Part shown: piece by piece, positions 13,664 to 25,290 of the stretch
How positions within the stretch are numbered: the stretch's first letter is position 1
How the letters are laid out: every line of letters starts with the position of its first letter
Assembly: GCA_964007475.1 (NCBI GenBank)
Contig: OZ023274.1
Location: 53,711,678 to 53,775,677, forward strand
Length of the DNA: 64,000 nucleotides
DNA from: Hybos culiciformis
Taxonomy: Eukaryota > Arthropoda > Insecta > Diptera > Hybotidae
Direction of reading: 5' to 3'
The notes under the pieces: model-generated
Seen by the model: the letters and a program-made list of their open reading frames with translations, nothing else
Told to the model about the DNA's origin: nothing
The model's database searches: none
Translations under genes and position numbers: made by a program

Positions 13664-16600
13664 ATGGTTAAATTAAGTTATTTTTTACCACAAGCAAGTG
13701 ATCCAATTGCCATGAAGAAGCAATTGGTCGAATGTGGTGTTCTTGACTTGACGAGTAAGTTAATTCAGCGAGCTTCAAACATTCAACAAATTTATGTTTG
13801 TTTTTTTTTTTTTTTTTGTTCCAACCTTGGGTGATAATCTAAAAATTTGCAAATTTTTTTTTTTAAATAAGTATCCATTTGAATTTTTTTTTTTAATTTT
13901 TAGATGAAATAATCTATAAAATGGCCCCAGAAGCTGTTGATCCAGCAATAGTAAATCGAGGCGCATTATCTTATCGACGTTACACACATTCAGCGTTATA
14001 TTTATTGAGAGATGAAATATTATCCCAAATACGTCCAAATTGCATGGATATTCCGAGACTTAAACGTTTTGATTTTTGGAAAACAACAAATTGTCATTGG
14101 CAAAATCATTATCCTGATCAAAATTATAATAATAATAATACAATTGGTGGTGCAGGACGATCAGATTATTCAACTGATCATCGATTTAACAACAGATATC
14201 AACAACAACAACAACAACAGCAACCATATCCAACAAGAAAAAATAATGATTTTAGAAATTTTTCTTCAACTCATTTGATGCCATCATTTGCTAGACGTAA
14301 TCAAATAGAAAACAATTATCGTTTTTCAGATGAAAAGAAAAATGAGCGGGAATATTTTAATAAAATTACAGAAGAAGAAGAAGAAATTATTGAGAGCAAT
14401 AATTTGGAGGGGGGACTTAAAATAGAGATTATTGTTGAAAATAATAATAATAATAACAATAATGATTCTTCAGAAAAGGATAAATCTGATTTTTCATCAG
14501 CTGGTGAAAGTTGTGAAGGAGTTGAACGTCGACCTTCGAATCAAAATTCTATTGAAAAAATTGATAGTGATGCTGATAAAAATGAGATTGTTCAGTTCGA
14601 AGAAGTTGAAACACGAAAAAAAGTTATCATCATTTCACCCAAGAGTGAAAGGAAAATAAATCAAAATATTGAATTGCATTCTGTTAATTTAAATCGAGAA
14701 GATCGTCGCATTGGTAGTGGTCGTTTACCATTTTCTACAACAACAAGTTGGGATAATTATTCTACTAAAGATACGGAACAACAACATCAGCGTCCAAATG
14801 ACACATATTACAATAATTATCGTAATCAACAGGAACCAAGAAATACCCAAAACAATCGTATTCGACATGATAGCTTTTCATCGCGCAGCAATACTAGCAA
14901 TGACGAACCTGAATGGTTTAGTGCTGGTCCAACTTCACGCTTGGATGTCATTGAATTGCACGGCTTTGATGATGATGTTAGTTCTGAATTAAAAAATTCA
15001 GAATCAAATGAGTCAAAAAATTCTGCTAGGAAAAAAGATGAAGAAATTGCCTCTGTGTGTACATCACAAAACTCGTCCCCGCCAGCACGAAGCACTCCTA
15101 CAAAATATAATAATAGGAATAAATTGAATGAGCTCGAGTTGAAGTCAAAAGAGAATGAAATGACTTTCGATACGTTTTTTAATCCTTTTGTTGATTCGAT
15201 TAACGTAAGTTAAATTTTTTCTGACGAAAAGGAAGATAAACTCAACGTGATTGATGTTCATAAACGCCGCACCGCGAAAGTTAAAATAATTTTAAATATT
15301 TTGGCACTCCAGCATTTTCATGTGCGGTTACGTTGAGGAGATCTTCGTTATATTTGAGTCGTGACTAATTAAAAACTAACTTAAATATACGCATAATCAT
15401 TATACAGAATATTTTATTTAAAATTTTCTATTTTATAGAATAATCCAATCAATAATAAATTGGGATCTCGATTCAGTCCTTTGTTCAATCCAAATGCCAG
15501 TGAACATTATCATTCAAATAAATTTTCTTACAATAAAAAAACATCTTTTTATGATAGTTTTTCTACTTCTAATGGTAAGTTCAGTATTACCTTTTTACTG
15601 AGGCTTGATAATCGTAAGTTCAGTCATAAAGGAAGTATAAATAGAGGAATTAGTCCCATACAAAAAATGCTAATAAAAATAGTGAAACAAAAAATCCATA
15701 TTACAACCCCATGAGCTTTTTTTTTGTATTTTTTAGACTTGCACTCTCACAAAAGCTTTTAAAACTTTAAAACTTGTATAAAACTGTTGTTATTTTTGAA
15801 GTTTTAAGAGCATTTGTGAGAAAATTCTCAAAAAATACAAAAACAAAAGCTCATGGGGTTGTAAAATGGATTTTTTGTTTCACAATTTTTATTAGCATTT
15901 TTTGTATGGGACTAATTCCTCTATTTATATTATACTTCCTTTATGATTCAGTTCATTAAAAGCACATGCAATGCAAGTTAATAATAAATTCAATTTTTGT
16001 AGGATCTTTTCATCACAATAATCACTATCGTCAATATAAATCAGCAAATTCGGCAAATGATCAAACATTTTCAAACCGAGGAGATTACACAAATTATAAA
16101 AATAGTAATTCGATTTTAGTACCAATTTCAATACCAATGGTTGATGATCTAGAACAAAAAATGTTTGGTGGCGCTGGACATTCTCAACAACAACAGCAAC
16201 AGCAACAACAACAACAGCAACAACAACAACAGCAACAACAACAGCAACAACAACAGCAGCAACAAGAACAACACCAAAACCAACAACAACAAAAACAAAT
16301 GAACTTCACAGAGATGTTAAATAATTCTTTATTAAGATCCGGAAATAATTCAGATGATGATGTTTTTAAAAAATTTTTATCACAAATTTCTTCGACACCA
16401 GTTAGCGGTAAACCGTTAAATTGGGAACAACAACAAATGCTATTACGACATCAAGAAATTCTACATATCAGTGAGATTCTTCAAAAATATTTTGCATTTT
16501 CCTTAAATGCTCCATCAATTCAACAATTGAATAAAGCGGAACTTTTAAGGCGACCAGAAGCTCAGGCTTTGTTGAAAGGTAATATATTTATTGAAAGAAG

Positions 16601-18884
16601 TATTCACCGCTCGATCAATGATCTTGATATTTTATTTTTGATAATATTGTAAAACTAGCCAGCTCAGATTTCAATTATTTTCATTATTTTGACAAGAATT
16701 TTATTTTTGCATAATAATAATATTAAAATAATAGTTGAAAAAAAATTCACAGGATTTATCTCTGTATAAGCTGGCGAATTAAAAGCCTAAGAATTTAAAA
16801 GTAAACTAATAAAAAAATATGGCACCTAAAATTAAAAACTACTAGAAGTTTCTCGTCATATAAACACAAAATAATAATTGGTTTTTTTTTATTATTTTAG
16901 CACTAGGCCAGCGAGAAATTACATTGGATTCATTGATACAAATTGTTAATAATAAACAAACTTTGGGAAAAAATCCAATTTTTGAACATAATAATAAAAT
17001 AATTTCTACTGTTTTGGAATTTATTCAAGTTCAAACTGAGCATTATCATCAGACTCGGTTGAATTCCCAATTAAATTTGTTGAATTCATCACCAGGTGTG
17101 TACATATTTAAGTAATAATAATTCTGGTATTTTATCTTATTAGTTATTTTACGAGCCCTGCATCATAAGACCTCGTACGGGTTTTTTTTTTTGAGTTTGT
17201 TCTACTTTTTTCCAGTTTTCTCCAGTTTTGTATTTTTTTCGTTTAAACCAACCTTTTTTAGGAGTTTTTGGTCTTTATAAAAAAAAATTTTTTTTAAGTT
17301 AAATTTTGAGAAAAAAATTATTTTCCAAAAGTCTACTTTTTCAACTTTTTTTATGGGCATCGCAGAAATTTTCGAAAGATGCATTTTGAAGGGCATTTGG
17401 GAGTAGTTAATTTTAGCTTTTTGGGTTTTGGCGATAAAATAAAGGAGAGAGCCAAAAAACGCCTTTGAAATTCGAAAAAACAGGCCAAAATTGCTATTTT
17501 TCGCGTTTTTGACTTGTTTTTTGGATTTTCAAAGGCGTTTTTTGACTCTCGCCTTTATTTTATCGACAAAACCCAAAAAGCTAAAATTAACTACTCCCAA
17601 ATGCCCTTCAAAATGCATCTTTCGAAAAATTCTGCGATGCCCATAAAAAAAGTTGAAAAAGTAGACTTTTGGAAAATAATTTTTTTCTCAAAATTTAACT
17701 TAAAAAAAATTTTTTTTTATAAAGACCAAAAACTCCTAAAAAAGGTTGGTTTAAACGAAAAAAATACAAAACTGGAGAAAACTGGAAAAACGTAGAACAA
17801 ACTCAAAAAAAAAACCCGTACGAGGTCTTATGATGCAGGGCTCGTAACAATAAATATATATATTCTCTTTTATCTGTCTTAATTCTTTATAATATCCATT
17901 GATATAAATTTATGTATTTTTATTAATACATTTTCAGGTTTATCTCAACGAGTTCCATCAAAAATTGAACTACAACATCATACGCAATCAATTTTACAAG
18001 CTGCTTTGTTGCGTAAAAAACTAGAAGAACAAAGAAAACGAATGGATGAACAAAGTAATATATTGAATCAAAACTTCGGTGATTATTTAACAAATGCACT
18101 AAATGCCGCAAATTCAAGAAAAAATAATAATGGTATTGCATCACAAACTACGTTCACACCGACATCTGTATTACGTAAAATGCAGAACGAAAAGGAGAAT
18201 ACGATTTGGGAGAAAATTTCAAATCCACCCGTTAATTTTAAACAATTGGATAAAAATTTAACTTATACTAGTCAAATTGAGAATCGTGATAATTTAGGTG
18301 GAAATGAAAACAAGCCTGAGCAACCAGCTCACAATTTGACGATTTCCCGCAAGCCAGGAGAGCCCCGTATGATATTAGGAGCAAATGGAAATAAACAATA
18401 TTTCGATAATGATTTTAAATCAAAATTTTTGTCATCTCAACAACCACATCAAACACAATCGCAACCGAAGCACATTCAATGGAATAATGAACCAATTTTT
18501 AAACCTATTCAAACCAAATCATCGAGTAAGTTTTTTTTTTTTTATTAAATTGTCTTAAATTAATTTATTTTAATTGTAGATCGTTCGATTTTGAAAAAAT
18601 ATCCGTCACAATTTACTACAAACCAGGAATTCTTTGAAAATACTCATACTCAATTCCAAAAAAACTTAACTTCGTTTGAAATGTTTCCTCAACAATCTTA
18701 CACTTTTAATCAACAACCTTTACAGGATCAATTAAATGGTTTGGATGAAAAAAATCAATTATCAGAATGGTTTACAGCTGAAATAAAAGAAAAAGCATCT
18801 GCTGGAAAATTGCCAATAATAAATTCTAGTAAAATTCTTAGCTTAGAAGAATTTGAGAAAAATATTCAACCTTCTTCTGATTAG
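13664..18884 (+). CDS. 4E-T: eIF4E transporter (4E-T), seven exons, about 1063 residues
   Basis: Exons 13664-13754, 13904-15204, 15439-15574, 16003-16578, 16901-17095, 17938-18525 and 18580-18884 join in frame with GT-AG introns to an ORF of 1064 codons including stop. 4E-T carries eIF4E into the nucleus and, in P-bodies, links the cap complex to decapping and repression factors. Near residue 57 is YTHSALY, fitting the eIF4E-binding pattern Y-x4-L-hydrophobic, in the usual N-terminal position. A central block (LLRRPEAQALLK, then REITL across an intron) and a C-terminal block near residue 770 (RVPSKIELQHHTQSIL followed by KKLEEQ) match conserved 4E-T regions as I know them. The rest is low-complexity N/Q/S-rich sequence with a polyglutamine run. 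Human 4E-T is of similar length (about 985). The fly orthologue is CG32016. Confidence 0.88.
15625..15945. mobile_element. Fold-back MITE in 4E-T intron 3
   Basis: Left-arm words CATAAAGGAAGTATAAATAG, GGAATTAGTCCCATACAAAA and CCCCATGAGC reappear as reverse complements in the right arm (CTATTTATATTATACTTCC, TTTTGTATGGGACTAATTCC, GCTCATGGGG). The arms are roughly 130-150 bp around a short centre near 15780. It lies wholly within the intron between exons 3 and 4, so the message should be unaffected. Confidence 0.8.
16185..16294 (+). repeat. CAA/CAG microsatellite encoding polyglutamine in 4E-T
   Basis: A run of about 27 glutamine codons, mostly CAA with interspersed CAG, followed by a mixed Q/E/H/N/K tail in exon 4 of 4E-T. 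Alternation of two codons usually stabilises such tracts, but length variation between individuals is likely. Confidence 0.9.
17151..17845. mobile_element. Near-perfect 695-bp palindrome (fold-back element) in 4E-T intron 5
   Basis: The element begins ACGAGCCCTGCATCATAAGA and ends with its reverse complement, TCTTATGATGCAGGGCTCGT. The arms are about 340 bp and stay nearly identical to the centre near 17498. As a result the same 64-codon reading frame (starting MPFKMHLSK) appears once per strand, at 17202-17396 minus and within 17514-17795 plus. There is no transposase. The arms are far more alike than those of the other fold-backs here, so it is young or maintained by conversion. It would form a very strong hairpin in the pre-mRNA. 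Confidence 0.9.
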
Positions 18885-21157
18885 CTTAAACGTTTCAATA
18901 TAATTAAATAGTATTTTTTATCAATAACTATTCTCAAAATACATAATTGACCTTCTGTGTCAGATTTTCTTCATGAAGTAATTATCGTAATAAATATAAT
19001 AAAAAATATGAAACCTTTTTAAATCGAATCGTAATATCCGATCATGAATTCAAATAATTTTTTTTTATTTCAATGCTCTAACACTTATTAAAAGAAATTT
19101 GAAATTAAAAAACTTGCTTGAGAGAACTATGTAGAACAGATATTATTAATTTCTCTTTGACGGACATTTTATCTTAAATTTAACATAAAACTTAAATTTA
19201 TGTCTCTTTTTTTAAAATAATAAAAAAAATAATAATTATAATTATAATTATTATTGTTTCGAGTAGAACATTTGAAAGATTTAAATTTTTCTTCACTATG
19301 ATATTTTATTTCTTAATTTGATTAAATTTTAATTTAATTGATTTTAGTTCTAAAATGAAAGTAGAGCTAAAGTCGTAATTCCCTTTAATTAATTCAAAAA
19401 AAATAACAAATCTTTCTATCTGTTGTATCAAACATATTTTGTGCATTTTAATTTTATTTTTTTGTTCTTTTTAAAAATGTTGCACCTAATTTGAAATTAT
19501 ACCATTTCTTTTCTTTTTTCTATAAAAAAAATATTCCAATGAATTTTAACGTCTGAATGAATGAATGCAAAAAATTATTATTATGGACATTTTTTGTTCA
19601 AAATGAAAATAAAAAAAGAAAAGGTTGAAAATTAAATTAATTCTTTTTACTAATTTTTGTTATCTTATATATTATTTTAAAAAAATAGCAATCTGTGGGA
19701 CAGATTTTTTTCATGAAATGAATAAAAACTTAGTATTAATAACAATTTTTTTTCTGGAATAAAAAATATTTTGTGTAGTTATTTAAGTATTAAGATTTGC
19801 AAAAATTTTAATTTTTCAAATTTGAATTTGCTAAATAAAAATAAATTTTTTTTAAATACTATTCTTTTACTTGGGTGCTGTTTCGCCAACCACATGTACA
19901 TACAAAATAATTTTTTTTCAGAAAAATAACCTGAAGGTGAACTCTCTTAAAATTCAATGGTTTCCTAAACTGGTCCAGTTTATCAAAATTCGCGATTATT
20001 TTTTTAAAAATAAGCTTGTAAAAATTTAGGTAGTCAACTTTTTTCATATATTATATTTTTACTATTTTATGTCAACATCATAAATTTATGCAAACTTTAT
20101 TTTTATTTTTCAAAAAAGAAATCTGCATATTCACATACAGGTTGGCTCTAAAAAAAGATTCATTGAATAGTTTTTTTCAACAATGCAAGGAATTTCAGCA
20201 TTTGGAACGTTAGGTTTATTTTTCATAATAAGAAAAACTTCAGTCGAAAAGACAATGATAAAATGCATTTTTTAAATCAGAACTATAATTCAAAATACAC
20301 TCCTACACACTTTTTCTAGTCAGTTTATACTTTATACATTATGCAAGTTTTATTTTTACATATTTACGATCGCCTCAAAATAAGTTTAGTTTTGTAGTAT
20401 TGTTTTAATCGAAAAAAAAATTATAACTTCTGTAACTTTTGAACTAATGAACGAAAAAGGCTCAAAATAGGCTTAAAATGATCATTTTTGAAATTCCATA
20501 GCTGAATTGAAATTGTGGTTTCTTATTATTAAATTATTTACCCTGAAAAAAAAGAAAAATTGTTAAAAAAAAGTAAATTATGTATATTCCAAATTATTCG
20601 TAAATGAATGCCATTTGATGGATAGTTGAGAAATTTTTTATTTCGTATATTTTGAGTATAATTTCAGCTTTTTCCATCGCCTGGTTCAAAAGTTATTTGA
20701 GCCTTCTGAGAAACAAAATAAAAAATAAATAAATTTTTCTATGAGGCGAATTTAATGCAAATGTTCCGGCCTGAAAATATGCAATACTTTAGCTACTAGG
20801 AAAAAATTATTAAATTTTTTTTTTTTTAATTTTTTGTGGTAAAAATTTATAATACCTTTGCCATTAATAATATGGATGTTTAAGGTGCTAAAACAATCGA
20901 TTTAGGCAACTGGTTCCCTTGATTATCAGTTTTTTATAAATTGAATCCATGAAATACATTTATTCAAAATCTGTGTATTTGGTGAACATATTTTTTTTTA
21001 ACTTCACCAAGCTAAAAAGTTTGCTTATAATTTTAAATTTATCTAAACGATCTAAACTACAACTTCTCATACACAAAAAATATTCTTGCACAAAAATCCA
21101 ATTCTTAATTTATTGACATCTTTTAGTTGATATTTAAAAAGAAAGTCGAACAGTACA
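18885..21157. other. Intergenic region after 4E-T
   Basis: Contains the 4E-T 3' UTR, with AATAAA-type words around 18990. The rest is A+T-rich with no gene. A weak, degenerate inverted repeat is suggested between about 20420 and 20700 (AACTTTTGAAC against GTTCAAAAGTT) but is too eroded to call an element. Confidence 0.4.
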
Positions 21158-21387
21158 ATGAACTCGGTGATTCTGTTATCGATTTTATTAACACTATTTT
21201 CCAATTTAATTTCTTCAGATGATCAATTATTTGAGAATGAATCAAATTTAGAAATGTTTATCGGTCCAAAACTTAAATAACAACGCCAATCCTTGCAAAA
21301 ATTTCACATTATATGCTTGCAACAATAATATTATGCCAAAAAGAAAAATAGTTGAAGACATTGGTGACTTATACGCCAGTTCATTGA
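21158..21387 (+). pseudogene. Broken 5' end of a secreted M13 (neprilysin-like) family gene
   Basis: An ATG at 21158 opens a hydrophobic signal-peptide-like start (MNSVILLSILLTLF) and reads to a stop near 21280. In another frame the sequence goes on with NANPCKNFTLYAC, the same N-terminal M13 signature (D/N-P-C-x-x-F-x-x-Y-A-C) found in the intact genes at 45.4 and 55.5 kb, then MPKRKIVEDIGDLY. A frameshift therefore separates the signal peptide from the domain start. At about 21388 the homology ends abruptly in the protease region of a gypsy element. The rest of the gene is absent from this site. Confidence 0.75.
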
Positions 21388-22870
21388 ATGATGGGTAGTT
21401 TTACAACAGCGGTGAAAATAAACAACGAATTATTTGATGTAGAATTTTATGTAATGCCTGCAAATAAATTAGGAATACAATCGATTTTAGGTTTTGATTT
21501 TTTAAAGAACATCGAGATCAGAATAAAACCATCAGGCGTCGAGTTAATTAAATTATATGGTCCAAAAGATTCTGAAAATGTCGATACGGTTTTTCGAGTA
21601 AAATGTGCTACGCAAAATGATGTTGAAGAAATTTGTTCAGAAATACCAATACATACTGAAGAAATAATGCAAGTGTCCAGAATCGAAGAGCCCAGAATCC
21701 AAACGGGGATTGTGCTTTCTGAAGATATTCCAGTGGCAACGAAATCAAGGCGATTCGCACCATTTTAAAATAAAGCAGTGGATAATCAAGTGGACAAGGG
21801 GTTACAAGACGTAATAATTCAACGAGCGTATATGAACGATAATTTAGTTCCATCTAAAAACGTAGAAGAAAACATTGAAAAATTTGATGTCGCAACAAAA
21901 TATGATTTAGAGCTAAATTGTTTAAAATGTAAGTTATTAAAAACAAATGTTGAATATCTTGGTTTCATTTTAGAAAATTCAAGCGTGAGACGAACGTTAA
22001 CCATAATTGATTGCCCCAATCGAATTAAAAGATGGACCATGGATTTGCAAGAATTTACGTACAGAACTGAGCATCGAGCTGGTAATCGGATGAAACATGT
22101 TGATGCACTCAGCAGCCATCCTGTGAATAATGCTGACAATGTTGGTCAAAGAATTCGAGAATAATGCTGACAATGTTGGTCAAAGAATTTGAGAAAATCA
22201 AAATAATGATGAGAAGTTAGGTGCAATGAAACAAATATGGTTAGCAAAAGGAGAATTTGAAGACTACGGTGAAGAAAATATTGTCCTGGTTGAACTAGTG
22301 GATGGGAAAAACGTAATGGTCGTGTCAGCTGGAATGCAGAACCAAATAATTTCAAGAATCCATGATGATGAACATTTTGAGTTGGAAAAAATTACAGAAG
22401 TGATTGAATAAATAACATCAAAGTAATTAAAACACCATTATAGACTTTACTAAACTTTACTGTTTAGTAAAGTCTATAATGGTGTTTTAATTACTTTGAT
22501 GTTATTTATTTAATCAGACTTTACATAGTTCATATAAGACAAAAATATTTCTGAGAAGTGATTGAAAAAGATTTTTTTATGCCCAACTTAGATAAGATGG
22601 TAAAAAACTGCATCAAATGCATTTTAGTAGCAAAAAACGAGGTTTTAATAAAAAACGCAAAAGAGCGAATAAATATAGCGTTGGTGACAAGATAGCAATT
22701 AAGCGGACACAATTTGCGAAGTGCCAAATTGAAGAAAAAATATATATTTCCATATGTGATTACAAAAGTAAATGTTAATGGCAGGTACGAGATAATTCGA
22801 TATGGGTATTAGGATGGTGGCGGTCCTATCAGAATTTCTTCTTCAGCGCATTTAATGAAGCCCTGGGGGG
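21388..22870 (+). mobile_element. Internally deleted Ty3/gypsy retrotransposon remnant
   Basis: In order: a retropepsin-like segment (ILGFDFLKNIEI typical; 21388-21768); the end of reverse transcriptase (KCKLLKTNVEYLGFILE, near 21930); the end of RNase H (LQEFTYRTEHRAGNRMKHVD, near 22045), where intact elements read HR-G-x-x-x-x-x-DALSR; an integrase zinc-finger region (HDDEH then CIKC) split by a palindromic insert; and a C-terminal GDKIAIKRTQF / HLMKPWG block near 22850. Most of RT, RNase H and the integrase core are missing and frames are broken, so it is dead. No LTR pair was resolved. It abuts a broken M13-like gene on its left. Confidence 0.85.
22396..22566. mobile_element. Palindromic insert inside the gypsy integrase, flanked by 13-bp direct repeats
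   Basis: Arms of about 54 bp (22402-22515) are near-perfect reverse complements (AAAACACCATTATAGACTTT against AAAGTCTATAATGGTGTTTT) around a loop of about 6 nt. The piece from 22409 to 22553 splits the integrase zinc-binding region, and AGAAGTGATTGAA occurs on both sides (22396-22408 and 22554-22566). Removing one repeat plus the insert restores a continuous reading frame, so this is an insertion with a 13-bp duplication or a templated-repair event. Confidence 0.75.
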
Positions 22871-22877
22871 TTATTAT

Positions 22878-23353
22878 GTAATGCCTTTGACAAACTGAAC
22901 TCGAAAACATGTTCTTGAGCACAAAAACATGTTATTAAAATCGACCGAACAGATTACCTTTAATGTGTTTCACAAAACAGATAAACATCTGTTTTTTTCT
23001 TCTCAAGTTTAAAAACAAAAGTAAACAATACAATATACCTACAAATTCAATTCAAATTCAAAATAAAAAACAATAACAAGATTTTTTTTCATTTGTTTAC
23101 AAATAAATACGACATAAAATTTACAAAGTCAACGTCAAAAATGACACCCCAGTGAACATTAATGGCTTCTACATATTGCCACACGAAATATTTGTAAAAC
23201 TTACTCAACCCATCCCTTAATAACAACATGTTTTCGCAAGAACATGTTCTTGTTTCTGTTTTTATTACTATGGGAAAACTACTTCAAAAACATAAAATTA
23301 ACATGTTTTTGATCAAGAACATGTTAATCGTATCAGTTTCTCCAAGGCGTAAC
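22878..23353. mobile_element. MITE with ACATGTTCTTGA subterminal repeats
   Basis: Left end GTAATGCCTTTGACAAACTG and right end CAGTTTCTCCAAGGCGTAAC are imperfect inverted repeats. Just inside each are reverse-complementary words (ACATGTTCTTGAGC on the left, GATCAAGAACATGT on the right). About 476 bp, non-coding, placed immediately after the gypsy C-terminus. The target duplication is unclear. Confidence 0.7.
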
Positions 23354-23712
23354 TCCTATTCGAATTCGGATTGATTCGAAAGTTGTTTTCGATTCTATTA
23401 TGAAATGGTATTATGTAAATCTAAAATCAAACAATGATCGAATAAAGGCAGCTTTAAAAGGTTGGCTATAAAGTTTTATTCATATAAAAAAATGTCAAAA
23501 TATGTTTATTGGGTTTGTTGTTTTAAGCGTGATTTACACAATGGCTAAATTTGTAATCTTTTAATTTTTTCTAGTCAAACTAGAACGAGAAAGCGATAAA
23601 TAAACAACAACAACAAACATGTGAAAGAAGTGGACAGAAATTTTATTATTTTTTTCCTTTTATAGTAAAATTGAGCACAAAACATAACAAATTTTATAGC
23701 AAATTTACGTGC

Positions 23713-24733
23713 GGGTTACACTTGCTAAAAAAAAAAAACTTGATTATGATTTTTTTTAATGTAGTGTGAAATTTTTATGAGTCAAAAATCATACTGGCTT
23801 GGACTTCATGTTCCAGAGGCATTCGTGCTCCCTGTATAAATTTATAAATTTTAATATTTCTTCCTTATAAAATATTTTTAAACATGTTTTTTCTATTTTC
23901 TCTCTTTTTACTAAGTTCTTAGTTTTTATAAACTTCACCTTTTTCAATAAAATATCTTGTTTTTTAAAGTAAGTTATTTTATTTATTTAATAAATAATTC
24001 ACATAGATTTTTTTCAATTTCAACATTCAAATTCCAATCCCGTAATAACAAACGGCACCGTGACATTTGTCCGCGGGACATTTGTCCGCGATGAAATTTG
24101 TATGGAAAACTTCGCGGACAAATATCATTTTACAAAATGTCATTTTACAAAATGTCATTTTACAAAATGACATTTGTCCGCGATTGTAAAATGACATTTG
24201 TTCGCCGCGGACAAATGTCTCAAAATGCGCGGAGAAATGACATTTTGCAAAATGACATTTGTCCGCGATTGAATTTTCAAACTTTAGCGGACAAATGTCA
24301 TTTGTCCGCGATTGATTTTTCAGTTTTTTAGCGGACAAATGTCATTTTGCAAAATGTCATTTGTCCGCGATTACTTTTTATCGTGGACAAATGACATTTT
24401 GCAAAATGACATTTGTCCGCGGCGGACAAAAGTCATTTCGAATCGCGGACAAATGTCACTTTGATGTCCGCGATACAAAAACAAATCGCGGACAAATGTC
24501 CCGCGGACAAATGTCCAACCCCCATAACAAACCGCTTTTATTATTGTTGTTTGCGCTTTCAAGAGGTTACTTTTTTCTTTGGCAGCCAAAAATTTTCTTT
24601 TGACAGAAAAAATCAACACTGATTTTTCTTAAACATGATTTTTCATCATGATTATTTCTTGATTTTTTTTCACACAAAATTTCGCACATACATTCAAAAA
24701 AAATCATGATTTTTTTTTCAGCAAGTGTAACCC
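23713..24733. mobile_element. TIR element (GGGTTACACTTGCT ends) hosting another transposon
   Basis: The left end GGGTTACACTTGCTAAAAAA and the right end TTTTTTCAGCAAGTGTAACC(C) are inverted repeats, and TCACAC/GTGTGA and AAAATCATGATT words recur inside both. The roughly 1-kb span includes the independently inserted palindromic element at 24054-24523; without it the host would be about 550 bp. No coding sequence. Confidence 0.7.
24054..24523. mobile_element. Modular palindromic transposon, ACATTTGT subfamily
   Basis: The element starts GGCACCGTG and ends CCAACCCCC, flanked by direct repeats ATAACAAAC (24045-24053, 24524-24532). The interior is a series of small palindromes built from CCGCG, an 8-base word (ACATTTGT or its complement ACAAATGT) and CATTTTGCAAAATG. 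The scaffold is the same as in the elements at 39377 and 60741, where the word is AAATAAGG. No open reading frame encodes a transposase; the short frames here are translations of the repeats. Superfamily unknown; the 8-9 bp duplication would suit hAT-, Merlin- or MULE-like enzymes. Confidence 0.88.
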
Positions 24734-25020
24734 CCAGGTTAGAAATACAATAATAATTTTTCAGAAACTATAAAATTCAAATTATAACTTAAATTTTATT
24801 TACGCGCCTAGAAAAAAAAAGACGTAAACTATAAAAAAAGATGAACTAGTTCATCTTTTTTTTTTTTGCTATAAAAAAAGATTACAAAAAAAGACACCAA
24901 AAAAAAAAAAAGATGACTATTCGTACTGCTCTAACTTATTAGTTTTTGTATCTTCTGTCCTGTTTTGTTTTGGGATCTTTTTTTTTTGCCATTTTTAGCC
25001 ATTGTGTAAATCAAGCTTTA

Positions 25021-25290
25021 TGGTGGCTTTACACGCTCGTTCTTGTGTTCGTTGTTCGTTGTACCTTGTTCGTTGTACGTTGTTATCAACGAACAACGAA
25101 AAAACGTTTACACCATTCCTTCTTTTAAATTTTGTTCGTTGTAACAAGGTACAACGAAATTTCAAAAAGTTTTGAAATTTTCATAAGAATGTACGTTGTT
25201 CAGTTTTGCCGTTTACACCTTCGTTGAACAGTGTACGTTCAACATGGTACAACGTACACTGGGTAAAACAACGAGCGTGTAAAGCCACCA
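25021..25290. mobile_element. MITE with 21-bp terminal inverted repeats
   Basis: The 21-bp ends (left TGGTGGCTTTACACGCTCGT plus T; right the reverse complement, finishing GAGCGTGTAAAGCCACCA) are perfect. The interior has many GTTCGTTGT / ACAACGAAC words arranged as further inverted repeats. About 270 bp, flanked by TTA on both sides (possible 3-bp target duplication). Non-coding. Confidence 0.88.

Noticed and set aside
17202..17795. Two matching 64-residue proteins as genes
   Set aside because: They are the two arms of one palindrome inside a 4E-T intron; lysine/phenylalanine-rich with no domain.
20380..20710. Inverted repeat element
   Set aside because: Only short words (such as AACTTTTGAAC) match; the rest is too diverged to support an element.
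21608..22355. Minus-strand frames opposite the gypsy remnant
   Set aside because: Antisense shadows; the plus strand carries recognisable protease, RT, RNase H and integrase words.
24027..24622. Several overlapping 70-100 codon frames rich in CKMTFVR-type repeats
   Set aside because: Translations of the palindromic transposon modules, open on both strands because the modules are self-complementary.
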